Below are positions 24,131 through 36,745 of a DNA stretch of 64,000 nt, one piece after another. Both the position numbers and the translations under genes were made by a program. Source of the stretch: Rhynochetos jubatus (Eukaryota; Chordata; Aves; Eurypygiformes; Rhynochetidae). Below the pieces are notes generated by a model. The model was not told where the DNA came from. It made no database searches and saw only the letters and a program-made list of their open reading frames with translations. The DNA lies in NCBI GenBank assembly GCA_027574665.1, contig CM050655.1:5890001-5954000 (forward strand). The letters run 5' to 3'. Each line of letters opens with the position of its first letter. The first letter of the stretch is position 1.

Positions 24131-27100
24131 TCAAATAAATTTTTGACCTCTATGAATTTATGAATATACATAAATTATATGTATAATTTATTATTTGTAC
24201 ATACATTTGTATATACATATTAAGCTGAAGTAAACCTGACTGCATTTGTTTGTGTTACTAAACCTGTGGTTATGTGAGTAATTGGTACAGTCCAAAACAG
24301 GACTGCAAGCCCTGCACCGCGTATCAACATTTTGCCTGATGTGCTTACGGACCAGATTCCTTACTCTTTTTTCTAAGCCATGGATGTAGTAGGGCTTTAG
24401 CTGACTGATCATTTCTTCAGTTATTCTTTAGCCACCTTCAGTTTATTTCTCGATTTCTATTCCAGTTTTTACAGCTTGAAATTACCGGGGTGGTTCCAAG
24501 ATCTTTTCACCCTCAAACATCCCCAAACCATACAGTGTTTTAACCAACTGCCCCCCTCCACCCCCTCTGCTTTACAAAAACACCTCACTTGTTAAATTCA
24601 TACAACACCAACACCATCTTAACAACGTCATCGAGAGAGTAGCATATACAAAATCTCAGCCTTTGCTTTAGTCCACTTCATTCTTTTCTTGCCAGCGTGC
24701 ATTTGGCAGTGCTCCTCCTCAGTAAGGCAAGTAAGGCCACAGAGAATACCATAATAATGCAATTTATTAATCAATTCTTGATGCAATAATTTAAAATGCG
24801 TATTTATTTGCTACCGAAAGTTTGCAAACATAATTCCCAGCGTACTGCTTGTTTACCTACGAAGCGCTGAGATGCCAAACATTAAGTTAAATATGCAACA
24901 AACAGAGCAAGTCCCTGAATGTTTCCTCACACTGAATGACACACAAACCAGGTGGCAAAGCATGTCTCTAAAAGTTGTTGGCACTCCTCACTGTAGTGAG
25001 GAGTTAATAAGAGGGATAAAGTGAAAGCTGTCATCCTTCAGTGTGTTTAATTTTGGTCCCTAACGCATTTAAAGGGAATGAGAAAATAAAGCTTTGTTCA
25101 AAGGGGTGGCACTTTCAAGCCAGCTTTTTAAAACGGGAGAATAAAAACTCTTCCCCCACAATTATTTTTCCACACAGAACAACCACACCTTCTCAGTGAC
25201 TCCCAGAAAACCAGTATAACCAACAAACCAGACGTGCAGTAACTCTGTGCAGTATTGTGTCACACTGAAATCTCATCTTTTCGCAGGTATGTAGGGACAG
25301 ATTATCCCTCAATTCCTTTTAGCAAGCGTAACTGTCATCAGTGCCGAGCATCCATCCAAAGATTCCCATGTTAACAGTGAACAATCTGCGTCAGCTGCAA
25401 TGCAGCGCTTCTGGAAAGGAGCAGGCCTGACCGACTCGCCCAGATGCCGGAGCGATACCCGCCGGCCCCGTCCTGCACTCACAGTAACTGGGCATGAAGC
25501 TACACGCCACCCACCCCCCTGCCTGTTGGCTAACATAACCGTATCCAGGACAAAACCAAAACTGAAACGGGACACACCTCCTTCCAAGCAGCCTTCTTAC
25601 GCCCAAACATATTTGGACACAATACCACAAGCATCATCCTTATAGGCTGCAGATTTCGGCAAGGATGGTCATTTATTTTGGCCATTTTCAAACCCAAGTT
25701 TTGTAGGTTCCTCCTGCACCACGCTCGGGCAGCTGCCCCTGCTGCTTTCAGGACCCTGCCTGCTCTGCGTCACAACGGCTTATCCACGTGTTCCTGTGTT
25801 CAGCTAAAGGAAGGCAGCAATTCACACCCAGATGCCCTCAAATGGCAGAATCTGGGAAGATGAGCAAGCCTTCACGGTGAGGCGCAGCCTGACAGCTCGG
25901 ACAAAATGCAGCCAACAGCTGTAACGGCAGGACGCCACAGCTAAAACTCTGTTTCTACGAGTCACGAGGGGAGAAGTTTACCTGTTTTCTTAACAGAAAA
26001 CATCAGCCAAAACCGAGAGTATATTTACTGAAGAGGTGCCATATGCACAGAATTTGCTTCAGCAATTTAGCGACAAGGTATGGGATAAACAAACTCCCTC
26101 ACACACAAGGGTAGTGAAGAGACAGAAAGGGATGCTGACAATTAAATACGCGAGCAGGATGAGATCAGAGGAGTGGACTGTCCAGACTTGTCCTGATCCT
26201 TACAGTGACTAAGAGGAACTGCCTAGGGATGAGCAAGAAAGGCGCTTGGATGCAGAGCTGCTTCTCAACAACTGCCAGGCACCTTCCAGCCTCCTGCCCG
26301 CTGCTAGAGAGACGTGCTCTTTCCCAGCTTTTGAAGGATTTACCTTGCGTGCATTTGTCTACCCACTTCTAAACCTATGCAGCATTTTACCATCGGCTTT
26401 ATCCCTGGGAAAAGCTTAATTCCAGACTATGTGAAAGAAAAAACAATTTATGTTTTCTTCGTGCTGCGCTTGCCCCCTGCTACTGCCTTCCAGTCCGACA
26501 CAGGATGAGGCTGAACAACTGCATCATCAGCAGTTTGTCACCTCAGTGCCTCCCACTTTCCCAAATCACTGCTGCGTGCACTGAACAGCATCCGTACAGT
26601 TACGCTCCGGCTGTCCAAATGCTTACGTTCTACTTACTCGAGTTATTTCTTTAAGATTGTTGAAGCAACTGTCTCAACGCCTGGCAGGAGCTCTAGAACA
26701 AGGAATAAGTACACTGTGAATAAAAATTACTTGATGTCCTTAAACATAAGCCAGTCTGTCTAAATTAGCACGTACGTGACTTATGCAAGTAGCTAAGAGT
26801 CAGACTGCGAAAGCTCGGCGTACCAGATGCTGAATTACCACATGGATGAGAAATTACTTTCCAATTTAGGGTCACCAGTACAGTTGTGTTAACTTTGACA
26901 TGATATAAACCAGACACCACTAGCAAATACTACAAATTTTTAATTGTGAGTTAAATAGTTCATGAAAAAAATAACAGAACCGACAAAAAGGGTTTATTTC
27001 TCAAAAAACCCCCCAGGTTTATTTCTTCTCCATGTGGTTCCACTGCAATATTCCCCCCAGCCCATTCTGAATTTCTTCAGTACAATAGCTATGTCTCCTT

Positions 27101-29730
27101 TGCAGGGTATCAGTAGTTGATTGTAAAGCGAGAACATCGCTTAGCGGCTCACTGTAATTTCCTGAAACAGGCGACTCATTTAGAACAGTTTGGCTCCAAG
27201 CTTTCAGCCTGCAGACTTTGCCTCTGCACAAGGTCGGTGTACGGAGTCCCCTCTACACGGGACAAGATTCTCTGCTAAGCCACAATTCCACAATAATCCG
27301 CACCGGTGCAAAGGGAGAGCACAGTGCTTGCTGTTCTAGCAGGTGATGCTGTGTAACAGACAGCAGGAGAAATGTTCCTGGTTGCACAGAAGTGACTCTG
27401 CCCGCCTTTGTCCTAATTCTACAAACACGTTAAACTCTTTTCTTGCTGGAAAATGTTATATCCTTTCATTCTCAGCATGCTGAAGAGATATTAAAATGGA
27501 AATAAGTGCCACTTCCCTCAATTCTCTCTTGAGTACAAGCAGACTACATGAAAAGGGCTAGCACAGAACAGTTACCGCCAATCACAACACTAAGCAGGTA
27601 CGTAGCTGTTTTACAGGAACATCACTGAACTGTGATATCTGCAATTATCTGCAAACACGTTTGCACTGGAAGCAGCGCTGTACCGTTTACAAATGAGCAG
27701 ACTGCAGTACGTATGGGTTAAGTGATTCTTCTACAATCATGCAACCAATACCGCAGAAACGAGGACAAAATTCAAGTCTCAACTCCCAGTGTCCCCTCAC
27801 CCCCTCTCACTCCCTCAGACCCCCCTCTCTGTTACACTCCAGGCAATGGTAACCTGCACTTTGTACGATACGGGCGACAGTAACAATCTACTCTGCTCAG
27901 TTTGTTCAGATACCCTATTGAATTAAAGTAGTAGTAATATTAGCAATTTAAATGCTCGCTCTTTTATAATACTTAACTTTGTTTCTCTTAACGTAGCTTT
28001 TTGTTTCACGTTTACTCTTAAAATATTTGTGTAGTTCTTCATATTAAACACTATTAAAACACTTATTTACTTCAGAAACAATGCAAGAGTTTCTAATAAT
28101 TTTGAATCTCAAAGCATTGCAGCACTTAACACAGAATGGCTTTACGTCACAAACATTTCCTTTAAAATTCCCTCTAATTCTGTATTTAACAGGTATGCCT
28201 CCTAGCAAAGAGTGAAAAGAGTACCTGCTACACACACAGATTTAACGTGTTATGGCAAGAAAGTGATGCTCTAATACTATGTTGTCCAACAAGGTGACAA
28301 CAACCCCCAGCAACCACCCTCTCCATGTGCCAAAATTGATTTCTGTCCAGACTTCTCCTAAGGACATCATTTAATCATACAGATGGTTTAATAAATGAAA
28401 TAAAAGCTTGAGTACAGTAAGCTGTTTAAAGGAGATGGAGCTGCACACTCTACTTAAGCCTGTGGCCAGGGGACCCTCAGTCCAGGAGAATTTAAAGACC
28501 TTTTCAAGGTATTTCATGTATTTCACAAATTCCCCGCTCTATCACCTTCCAAGTAGCACGCCAGCTTCACTATCCCCCAGCCAGCAGTGCTGCACCACTT
28601 CTCTGCCCAGTGGGATACAGCAAAGAAGCATCAGAGAGTCTGCTTGCAGGTGCATGACGTCCTGATGAAGTGGTCCTCTGACAGCTTGGTTAATTAGTGA
28701 TGACCACTCACGGCAGAGCAAGTACCTTGCTCATCAGTCAGGTCATTTTCTTGGATAAATTACACATCTCTTCTAATACTAACAGTAACTGACATGTAGA
28801 AAGCCCAGAAGCTGGAGTAACTTCTCTGTTCTCTTGTTTTTTGAATTCCCAACTTCAGTCACTTTCTCAGCTCAGGCTAAACTAGCCAACTGAAAATAAT
28901 CATCTTCTCTGCCCCTGCAGAAATATCTGCGGTTATTAGGGCTCACTCAGCACTCAGCACATTGTAGTTTCTGGCAGTTACCTACAAAATCCCATCAGTT
29001 CAACGATCTACAAAACCTTGGCTACAACAATGGGTTATCTAAGCGTTACTTGGAAAAAACTAATTTCAGTGGCTAATATTAGGTTCAGGTCTGTACAAGT
29101 CTGAACAGGACTGAAATTTCAAATGTAACTATATTTTAGAAGTATTTGTAGTCGAGGGTTTTATCCACTTTTAACTCACCTGTATTTTTTTGTTATTTAT
29201 ATCTCCTACTTGTATGCGACCAACACTACAGAAAAGATAATAAAAATCTGTCAAGTCATACACATAAAACCCAAAAAAGGCAGGCAGTACAGAAGTGAAA
29301 GAGTTTGAGAAACTACTTGCAAAAGGCATAAAAGCCCCATAATGCTGTATTTTCAAACAAGCTAGGGCCACCAGCAGGCTAACAGAATCCGAAGGGTCAA
29401 CAGATCATCCAACTGTTTAAGAACATTTCATGAAGACACTCAGAGAGGATAAGAACAAGATGCAAACCCCACTCCTGCTATGTGCACAACCAAGAAGCTT
29501 GGGAAGACTCCTGTGTCAGGAACCTTCTTCACAAGGGACAGCCAAGGATTTTTTCCTGAAGTTAAAGCCCTGACAAAAGTGGTTATAGGACAAGAGCGAC
29601 AAAACACCCCAACACCAACCAACCATCCCCTCCACCAAACAATAGCAGTTTGCCAAGTTCAGATGATATCCACCAGAGAAACTCAAGGATGAAACACCTC
29701 AAGTCCTGAAGTGATGGGCGTTGTCTCGAT

Positions 29731-30405
29731 TGTGCTGGGTTTAGCTGGGACAGAGTTAGTTGTCCTTGCAGTAGCCAGCATGAGGCTGTGGTTTGGCTGT
29801 GCTGAGAAGAATATTGATAACATACTGATGTTTTCAGTTGTTGCTAAGGAGTGTTTATACCAATCCAAGGACTTGGTCAGTGTCCGATACTGCCCCTGTG
29901 TTCCCGGCTTCTCCTCTACAAGAGGCTGGGAGAGGACACAGCCCAGACACAGGACCAAACTGACCAAAGGGACATTTCATTCCATAAAATGTCATGCTCG
30001 CTATGTAAGGTGAGGGTGGGCCAGGGGTCACGTTCGCGTTCTCTCGCTCATCGAGGCTTGCTCTGGCACAATCTCTCTGCTCTGGCTTGCATGGCACAGG
30101 ACTTGGCTGGGCATGGTTTGGCGGGTGGTGAGCAGTTGTATCTTTTGTTTTATTTTCCATTATTTTCACTGCACATTGTTATTAGTAGTAGTATTTTCAT
30201 TACCTGTTATTAGTAGTAATATTAGTATTATTGCTATTCTTTGTATTATTCGTATCACTGTTTTATCAACTTATTCTCAATGATTACATTTTTCTTATCT
30301 CAACCCATGGACTTCCTTGTCTTTTCCTCCAAGTCTGCACTGGGGGAGAGAGGGGGTGAGCAAGCGGCCATGTGGTTCTCAATAGCTGGCTGGGATTAAA
30401 CCACA
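29731..30405 (+). mobile_element. Avian endogenous retrovirus LTR
   Basis: About 675 bp starting TGTGCTGGGTTTAGCTGGGA and ending GGGATTAAACCACA, i.e. with TG...CA ends. Typical avian LTR landmarks appear in order: GAGTTAGTTGTCC, GAGGCTGTGGTTTGGCTGTG, CTGACCAAAGGGACATTTCA with TGTCATGCTCGCTATGTAAG (U3 and TATA-like area), a T/A-rich TTATTAGTAGTA zone, and TTCTTATCTCAACCCATGG before the end. It runs plus, antisense to TET1. No clear target-site duplication can be matched (CTCGAT before, GTTTAA after). The second LTR of a full provirus was not found. Confidence 0.75.
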
Positions 30406-30850
30406 GTTTAATCAGACCATGCTTCCGTGGGGGCTTGAAGGTTTGGGGTAACGACAGATCTCATTACTGTGTGTTAAAACGGAATTGGGATACGAATTCA
30501 TCATAGTGATGTGGTGGCGGCTGGTGAGGATGTTGGGTTCTTTGCTCTTTGGGCTGCTACCAGAACAACAGTGGGATCTGCTGCCCTACGTGTTCCTTGT
30601 TATGCTGATTATGGATGCTCGAGCCTGGCTGAAGGGTCTTGTTCGGCTGGTCGGTGGAAGCAAGCTGGTTGTATTTGTATTCGGTATCGTCAGCACCTTG
30701 GTACTTAGCGTGGCATCTCCAGGACACTGTTATTAATCACACCTCAACTTTTCTCCTCGGGGACCCAGCCTGTGGAGGAGAAATTGTCCCAATGTTTTTC
30801 CTCTTCTCCCAGGCCAATGACAACAGTGTGCGAGTATTCTGAAGATTTTT
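30406..30850 (+). mobile_element. Probable ERV internal remnant with a short hydrophobic open frame
   Basis: High-complexity sequence directly after the LTR. It has an 83-codon frame at 30485-30736 on plus whose product is rich in Leu/Val/Ile/Trp, with hydrophobic stretches around residues 14-24, 32-45 and 57-76. The frame ends just before a pyrimidine-rich tract. I recall similar sequence in internal parts of avian ERVL-type elements but cannot verify it. No gag, pol or env motif is visible and no convincing primer-binding site abuts the LTR. It is most likely decayed element sequence rather than a host gene. Confidence 0.4.
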
Positions 30851-31134
30851 CATGCTCATGGAGCATCCTATTGGTAGAGATCAGCATGCTCCTGCGTGTT
30901 CTCCACATCTAGCTCCAGGTTAAACAGCAACATGGAAATACTACCCCATCTGCTCCCGGTGCTCGGTGCGAACACCAGCACTGCGCAGCTACCTGAACCC
31001 TCGCGACAGACAACATGGCCACTGCAGGTCTTTCTAGATTTCCAAAAGCCAATCAGTACGGCTCCTTAGTAAAGGCTCTTGGAAAAAAACCAAACCCAAA
31101 CCCTGATGATGAGTTCATACTGCTGAGTGGGCGG

Positions 31135-31385
31135 TAAAATGGCAGATAAAATTCACCGTGGATGTGCATATTTAATGCACGTGGTGAAAACAAGTCTATT
31201 TTTAGATAGAGATGGACTCCGAGTTGGCCATTACCATGCAGGAATGAGAATCTGGCATAATGATGGAAAGCACTATGAAAACGCCAAATCGCTGAACTGC
31301 AGCAGAGAAAAAGCAAAAACAACTGTTAGGAATTGCTGGGAGTAGAGCAGAAGGCTGAAAACATTATGCCAGCGTTTTGACTTCC
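31135..31385 (+). mobile_element. Old CR1 LINE fragment (reverse-transcriptase C-terminal area)
   Basis: Degenerate CR1 recognised by the order of motifs GGCAGATAAAATTCACCGTG, a TTTAATGCACGTGGTG segment, ATGAAAACGCCAAATC and AGCAAAAACAACTGTTAGGA, ending near AAACATTATGCCAGCG. These correspond to the portion of CR1 well upstream of its 3' end. Orientation is plus, antisense to TET1. It carries many substitutions and small indels, so it is an ancient copy. No intact frame remains. Confidence 0.68.
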
Positions 31386-34300
31386 AGCATAAGAGAACGG
31401 GAAGGAAAAGGAGAAATAAAGATGCCAACGTTTATGAAAGGTGACTGAACACAAAGACACTGCCTGCAGCTCAGGGAACCGCAGAGCTGCAAACTACTGC
31501 AAACTCAGTGAGTCTTCTGGGAGGCACCTGCCCTGCTCTTATGTCTTTCTGCTGTCAGGCAGCACTGGAAAGAGGGTATCGGCAAAAGGGACCTTCATCC
31601 TGACCCGGCCGTTTTTTGCGCTTATCTCGTCTTTATTCAGATCTGGAGCCTTAAAAACTACTCCGCAACTCTGAATAAAGGCAACACTTAACAGCTTGGA
31701 CTTCAGGGCAGCAGGACGATGCCTACAGTGAACAACTGACACATTCATGAACCGTTTCACGTAATCTGAGGTAACTGCAATTTACCGTCAGACATAGTGA
31801 GAGCAGGAAAAACCACCCAACCCACAGCACATCCATTACCAGCTAAAGCACTGATAAGCAATGGGACTGATGCGAGTCACTTGTCACGGGCTGGTTATAG
31901 GGGATGCGCAGTGAGATGAAACTTGTTATTATATGAACGGGCTACTAAGAGTGACAGGCTAGTGATTTCGGTACCTCAAAGGTGTTCTTCCTTTAAGTTG
32001 TTAAGTAGAAGTATGACGGACTTGGACAAAGCAAAAGAAAACCAAACCGAAAAGAGAGAAGAGTACGTTTACCTCGGTATATGCCACAGAATCTTGTTAT
32101 TTTCTAATCACACTGTTACCTACGCAGATATCCAAACGTTTGAAGCCGCCGGCAAACCTCTATTAATCGTATTTTGACGTAAAAATGAGACAATGCAATT
32201 TCTGATGCAAAAAAAATCAGGTCACGCGGTCTCCTTGCCACCGCATGTAGTGCAAACAATAGCACCGCACACTTTAGCTTAGTGGGTGTCAATCCAATAC
32301 CCGCACATACAACCACGGTAAGGGTTCAAACCCTAGGCAGTATTTAATGATAACACTTAGGTTCAGCTAATAGGAACATTCTTGTCCACATCCCGAGGAC
32401 AAAGTAAAACAGCATATATCGAAAAAATATAGGAGATAGATGTTTATTTCTTAGCAAAAGACTGAAAAAGATTCTGCAAGTTTACAGAAAGCGGCAGACT
32501 AAGGAAGGCAACATCAGCTCCGTTTGGGGAACGGAGTCTGCCTCGGTAAATGGTTAACGCACTGGGCACATGAAGGGAAGTGGCACCACTTAAATGAAAA
32601 CGGTTCAGGAGGGAACCAGTATTATGAAATGCATTCACTAACAGAAGAATGTATGGACACAGGTATTTTAGAAAGCCTCCTTTAATCTTAAAATGTTTCT
32701 AATGAACCAATAATTCAAAATCACCTAGTGGAAATGGGGAAAATTAATTGTGAAAAGTAGTTCAACATGATCAACAGATACATTCAAGTGTTTCCTATCA
32801 TACTTGCTTCCGCAGAGCTCCACCGTGGTGCTCTCACCAGCAAGATTCTGCGGAGCCCTAGGGGCAAGAGCTTGTCCATCTGCAAAGCAGAAAAATGAGT
32901 CTGTCCCAAAGTACACTGTAAATGAGCAAGTGAAAGTCTCTGAGCAGCTGACGGAACCTTGTGACTGCAATTATCAGAGAGCACAGCAAACTTTTTCCAT
33001 ATGCTTTCAAACAAACTTCACAATTACGTTTCTTTGGTCATAGCCAAAACCGCTCCGTTATAAGGATTAAAATTAGCACTGCCAATGAAAAAGTTAATGC
33101 AACACATTAAGAATACCAACCCCAAAATGTGGATTTTATACAGGATGAAACAGTTCTACAGAGGAGATTTCAGAGATTTCCTTCTCTCTCTCGTATTGAA
33201 CAGTCACACAGTAACAGCAGATTTGGAAAAGCATTCATCCTCTTTAGGTCGGAACTCGCACACACAAACAGTCAGTGCTGCATGAAACGAGATTGGAACT
33301 TCAGTTAAAGGAACGTTAAAGCTTCTGTTGCAAACACTTTACATACAGAAATGTGAAAACCTAACTGAAGAGCAGGTCTGGTACCTTAAAAGGGCCTTTC
33401 CTGTATGCATCCGAGTGCTTTCTGTCATATTGCACACATATGTTGGACACCTAGGCCACGCAGACATACAGTGAAATCTATCATTTCTGTTTTACATAAA
33501 AGACTGTGTGTTGATACTGGCAACAGAAAAGTCAAGGTTAAGAGTCAGTTTTAAATGCCTTCTTCCTTTCAACCGCTCACAACTGTATCTAAGGTAAGGT
33601 TTTTAACTCCTGTCCTCTGTTAAAACTGAGTGGCTTATTTAGTTGAAACACTGAGAAAAATCATTCCGTTCTTTTGGGGTCAGTTGTTCGTGAAATTAGT
33701 TTTACCATCTTTTTTTTCTTGGATGCTGATTTGCTATTAAATATTATCTGAAGCAACATGCACATATGGGATTTTTTTCTGAAAAACAGTTCATGTGTTG
33801 AGCATGAAAACCACATGTTGACTGTTCCAAACATAAGCAGCAAACCTTTAGCATGCAATACCATTCACGTGCAAGGTGTAATAACCTCATTTTTGTCACG
33901 TAGTTACAAACGCTGGTCTACTGACTGGACGGTTATCTTCACTCTTTTTTCAGTCAAGTCTCAAATCCCTAAATACAGCAATACTTTTTTGTTTGTTTTA
34001 ACAACCAAGTTCTTTTATTATTTTCCAAAACTCAGTTTACAAGATTTCCAGTCTACTTTTTACCTCCCTTGGTGGTTTCAGCAAAGATTAAGGACACTCA
34101 ATTCTCTCCAAGCTCTCTCCTGGAGCTTGTGTCTGTTACCTCATTTCCTGGCTCCTATGAAGCAATGTGAGACAAGACTTGGGTGAAAACTATCACCGTA
34201 ACATTTACATTTCCAAATACTGAGTTCAGTTCCTCAACAACAGTAATGAACTGCACGGCATACGAGACTGAACTTCCTCATCCACCACACTCTTCTTCAG

Positions 34301-34698
34301 GTGTTCATACAACTGAGAAGCGTTTTAAAAAAGATGTTACTGGATAGTTTTCCAACTCTCCCAAAGCAACCATTCCTTCTTTTCTCTCTTCCATGCTTCC
34401 CAGTAACACATTTCACTAGACACTCCAACTCTGGGACGCTGTCAGGGTCCTCTTACCTTTGATATGGTCACTACTGCTAACTCTCACACACATTCAAACC
34501 ACAGCATAACATACAGCACCACATCTTAAATAAATTAAAAAACCCTTGTTTTCCCTAGCTTCATTATTCAGACAGACTTGTAGATCTATTAAATGAAGAA
34601 CCAGATCTTCGTTAAAGATCAGATAATATTTAAGCTCACATCATTTGACACTGAAAAGTCACACGAAACAATTTTACTGCTGTAACATAAAAACTTAC

Positions 34699-34792
34699 CC
34701 ACTTGGCAATTGGACAGCCCTGAGAGCTTTTTCCTTCCTTTCCTGTATAAACCACTACCTCTATTCTTACAGCGCTTCCTTTTGCTCCATAC
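34699..34792 (-). CDS. TET1: TET1 exon 6: entry into the catalytic domain
   Basis: Encodes the last base of codon 1536 and residues 1537-1567 (94 bp, phase 2 to 0). The acceptor is TTTAATGCAG before 34792 and the donor GTAAGT after 34699. The peptide is [20 protein letters not shown] followed by [11 protein letters not shown]. The [14 protein letters not shown] and GCPIAKW motifs are diagnostic of TET enzymes, at the N-terminal part of the cysteine-rich domain. The exon is too short to stand out as an open frame; similarity and phase fix it. Confidence 0.96.
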
Positions 34793-35419
34793 CTGCATTA
34801 AAAAAAGTTCACGAGTAAAACAAACTGCTGTAGACCATCTTAAAACATTCTCCATAAACCAAGAGGAATACATTTATTTTTACTTTGCTGAGAACAGAGG
34901 AAAACCAAATATTTATAATGACAAAAATACCTTTAAATTCAAAATCTTATTAGCAAGAGTGATTTTTGACATCTCTTCTGATAGCAAGCTTCTGCCACAA
35001 AGGAAATTTTATTTGGGGAAACAAATGTTATCTGCGTGTGAATCCTAGTGCACTTAGTCACTGACGTGACCTTTCTGTTCAGTTTGCCACAGCTTCTTCA
35101 CACACAGGACACTAGAAAACCTAATTCTGCCAGCTGCTGACCTCCGTCATTCCTACTGACTTCAACGGCCCCTAAGAACACACTGCGCTTGAAATCCAAC
35201 CCTAGAGCTGCAAGAGCTCAGAAAAGACGCATGAGTTTGGTACTGAAATGCTAGTGCTTACTGCATGGACACCTGAACAGAGGAGCACTTCGCTAATGAG
35301 TACCACAGGAAGTTTAGAGACACAAAGCTAAACATGGCACCTGATTCCTCGTAGCTCCTCCTCTTTCCTGTTCAGACAGTGAAAAATACTGTGAGCATTA
35401 AATGCTGAGTTTTCCTCAC
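34793..35419 (-). other. TET1: TET1 intron 5
   Basis: About 630 bp, donor GTGAGG and acceptor TTTTTTTAATGCAG. Nothing else was recognised. Confidence 0.85.
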
Positions 35420-35510
35420 CTGTTCTCCATTATTTCTCTCACAGCAGCAACACTTGGTCCTGTCCCAAGGTGTGTGTAATATGGTCCTTCGTCTTTCTCT
35501 ATAATTTGCT
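35420..35510 (-). CDS. TET1: TET1 exon 5: start of the conserved catalytic module
   Basis: Encodes the end of codon 1506 through two bases of codon 1536 (91 bp, phase 1 to 2). The acceptor is CTGCTTACAG before 35510 and the donor GTGAGG after 35420. The peptide is [20 protein letters not shown] followed by [11 protein letters not shown]. [23 protein letters not shown] is nearly invariant across TET1-3 and marks the beginning of the cysteine-rich catalytic region. Exon 4 supplies the first base of the leading Glu codon (Asp in human). Confidence 0.96.
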
Positions 35511-36745
35511 CTGTAAGCAGATTGAGAAATTTAAGTTGGCACATACAACGTTTATTTACACCATTACCAGTAAGCTTAGAAATGCATTACAGAAACATCT
35601 CCCAAATTAAATTACAATACATACAATTTATGAAATTATGAAATGTAACAAATGAAGAGTATGACAGATTTTCCTCCTTGGAGGCATCAAAATTATTTTA
35701 TACTTGTTTCCTCCGATTAACCTGTTGGTATTTTTTCTTTGTGTTATAAAGTAATCCTAACTATAGTAATATTTGGCATTCTTTACCAATTTTCATTACA
35801 GGAGCTGGCACTTATTGACTAAGTAAACTTCCCAATATCCTTGTTGGTAGCAAAACATTATTACTTCATTTTAGACAAAGGAGAATTGAGGAAAAAAACA
35901 TTAACTGGTAGTCATACACAACAGAAAATATAATCCAGACCTCTTAACTAGCACTCTGTTGATCCAGAACATTAAAGCAAAGATGAAACAATCTGCCTGT
36001 GTACAATTTGTTGTGAAGCCTGTGACTTGTTTTTCCATCTGTGCGCTTTGATAGTCTGAAAACACAGCATGTCTAACACCATCAATCAAGACATCTTTGC
36101 AAAATCCTCAATACTGGGTTTGGTCTGGCATCTCATCCCGCAAGGCAAATTGTCACGTATGTGGCCTCACCTGAACCCCCCCATACCCCCTCCCTGTGAG
36201 GAGAGGTGTCTAGTAGCCTTTGACACGGACTCTTCAAGGCAAACTGGCACCCGTCATCAGGACTAGCAGGGACGGTAGCAAGACCGCCCACAACTACGCC
36301 CTGCTGCTTTTCTAACCGCGGTTAGGCAGCCACGACAACCTACTGGGAAAGTTTTGTCCAGCCCATCTCAGGCAAAAACTAGTTCTAGACCATAAAAATC
36401 TACACTGCAGACACGTTCAGATAGAGCACAAGCCAGCAATGACAAAACAACAAACAGAAAAACTCCTTTTGCTCCTGGGTTTAAATTTAGGTAGAGAATA
36501 CAAAACCTGCCAGTCTAAACCAGTCAGCACCAAAAACGCTCCATCCTGCTGTGCTTTGCAGGCCCCAAGAACACTAGGCAGAAGTCTCAGAAAGGGAAAA
36601 ATAATTTCCTCCCATTTCCTAATGGCGAAACGCTGGTCGTTTAGCAACCGCTAAGTAAGCAGCAAGTACACTTCCTCAGGTTAGGGGAAGGAACGTGAAC
36701 ACGCCTCCAGCTGAAAGGTACAGGCAAAAGTCAGCACAGACTTAC
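35511..36745 (-). other. TET1: TET1 intron 4
   Basis: About 1.2 kb, donor GTAAGTC after exon 4 and acceptor CTGCTTACAG. No repeat or extra exon was recognised. Confidence 0.85.

Larger units (their letters stand above)
22527..34698 (-). other. TET1: TET1 intron 6
   Basis: About 12.2 kb, donor GTAAGT after exon 6 and acceptor GTTCTTCCAG. It is CpG-rich up to about 23.1 kb, then AT-rich and CpG-poor. It contains an LTR fragment (23985-24130), an LTR with adjoining ERV-like sequence (29731-30850) and an old CR1 fragment (31135-31385). A strongly AT-rich segment with short inverted repeats follows the first LTR piece (24128-24230). No gene or further exon was recognised. Confidence 0.8.

Noticed and set aside
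29725-30411. Target-site duplication around the LTR
   Set aside because: The bases before the TG (CTCGAT) and after the CA (GTTTAA) do not match, so no duplication can be claimed; it may have been lost or the element continues 3'.
30405-30440. Possible tRNA-Pro-type primer-binding site (GTGGGGGCTTG) after the LTR
   Set aside because: Only the first bases agree with a proline primer site, and it does not directly abut the LTR end.
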